This document shows, in pieces, positions 5,208 through 5,749 of a stretch of DNA of 5,749 nucleotides. The stretch comes from Bacteroidota bacterium (GTDB lineage: Bacteria > Bacteroidota > Ignavibacteria > UBA10030 > BY39), in NCBI GenBank assembly GCA_018830765.1, contig JAHJRJ010000008.1:1-5749 (forward strand), written 5' to 3'. How positions within the stretch are numbered: position 1 is the first letter of the stretch; each line of letters starts with the position of its first letter. The notes beneath the pieces were generated by a model. It searched no databases. It was not told where the DNA came from and saw only the letters and a program-made list of their open reading frames with translations. The translations under genes were made by a program, and so were the position numbers.

Positions 5208-5749
5208 GTAAGATTTTTATTGAAAAAATCCAAAAGTTTTTCGTGATAAACTTTTCCGCCGACTTCCCATGCGTCGTTATGTTCAGCGTTCTCGATCGGA
5301 AAAAGTTCTTTTGGGTCGTCTGTGTTTTCGTACAGCTTTATAGAATTTGTGTAATTTATGTGTTTATCTTTTGGGGAGTACACGAACAAAATCGGTATAT
5401 GAATCTCGGCAACCAACTGTAAGGGCGATACGTCTCTGGCTTTGAAGCGCGCCATAATCTCTGAACGCTTGATTACAATATTTCTTAAATAGTGAAAAGG
5501 AATTTTGATAATTCTTTTTTGATAATCGTCGAATATCGAACGTAAAGTAGCGAACGAATTTTCCGAAACTACTGCCTTTATCCGCTTATCAATTCTCGCA
5601 GCTTGAATAGCAATTGCCGCACCCATTGATGTTCCGAAGACTCCGATATTTCCCAATTTAATATCTTTTCTGGATTCGACATATTCTAACACGCTTATGA
5701 AATCGAATTTTTCGTAATAACCGTATGTGCAGAATGTACCGCCGCTTAA
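5204..5749 (-). CDS. Alpha/beta hydrolase (serine hydrolase), C-terminal 181 residues; start lies beyond right edge
   Basis: The frame is open to the right edge, so the true start is outside. The in-frame GTG at 5692-5690 is not the start, because the 19 codons before it encode family sequence (SGGTFCTYGYYEKFD). Counting from the edge, the nucleophile elbow is GTSMG (39-43) with Ser41. The charge-relay acid is probably Asp128 in YSPKDKHI, and the catalytic histidine is His157 in NAEHND, so the triad is complete. The fold resembles the BAAT/dienelactone-type and prolyl-oligopeptidase-like hydrolases used as esterases or peptidases. A missing N-terminal lipid or membrane anchor cannot be assessed. 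The gene overlaps the M28 peptidase by 4 nt and is first in the pair, so the two products are made together and may act on the same extracytoplasmic substrates; that link is inference. Substrate is not predictable. Confidence 0.88.
   Translation of the reverse strand, partial: LSGGTFCTYGYYEKFDFISVLEYVESRKDIKLGNIGVFGTSMGAAIAIQAARIDKRIKAVVSENSFATLRSIFDDYQKRIIKIPFHYLRNIVIKRSEIMARFKARDVSPLQLVAEIHIPILFVYSPKDKHINYTNSIKLYENTDDPKELFPIENAEHNDAWEVGGKVYHEKLLDFFNKNLT

Noticed and set aside
5204..5692. GTG at 5692-5690 as the start of the hydrolase
   Set aside because: The frame continues upstream to the edge with conserved hydrolase sequence (SGGTFCTYGYYEK), so the gene is 5'-partial.

Overview
The window looks like chromosomal DNA from an AT-leaning bacterium. 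Gene style, the class V aminotransferase/SerA pair and the membrane-bound M28 peptidase suggest the Bacteroidota/Chlorobiota/Ignavibacteriota (FCB) side of the tree. That placement is an inference from general resemblance, not a demonstrated assignment.

Layout. All protein genes are on the minus strand, in two separate units. The left unit (1-1746) is a class V PLP aminotransferase followed after 13 nt by the N-terminal 220 residues of a SerA-type D-3-phosphoglycerate dehydrogenase that runs off the left edge. Together they plausibly carry the first two steps of phosphorylated serine synthesis. The right unit (2859-5749) is the C-terminal part of a serine alpha/beta hydrolase entering from the right edge. 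It overlaps by 4 nt (ATGA) a 782-residue secreted or membrane M28 zinc peptidase with about eight transmembrane segments and a C-terminal extracytoplasmic domain, an ERMP1/Fxna-like architecture.

Between the units (1747-2858) the only confident genes are two plus-strand tRNAs, tRNA-Arg(UCU) and tRNA-Leu(CAG), 4 nt apart. They are transcribed toward the 3' end of the M28 gene. The rest is dense repeat structure and is the most interesting part of the window. It holds (a) three copies of a two-hairpin element whose first stem has 19-nt and 21-nt arms with a 2-nt bulge at the same place in every copy; two copies lie back to back 4 nt after tRNA-Leu and one lies inside a broken tRNA. It also holds (b) a tRNA-Arg(UCU) remnant whose 5' half is split into three collinear pieces by palindromic insertions, (c) a nested inverted-repeat block at 2260-2382, and (d) a short heptanucleotide tandem repeat. 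G-U wobbles in one copy of the two-hairpin element point to a plus-strand RNA structure. No phage, transposase, CRISPR or toxin-antitoxin gene is visible, so the candidate novelty is a tRNA-associated structured repeat family, not a multigene system.
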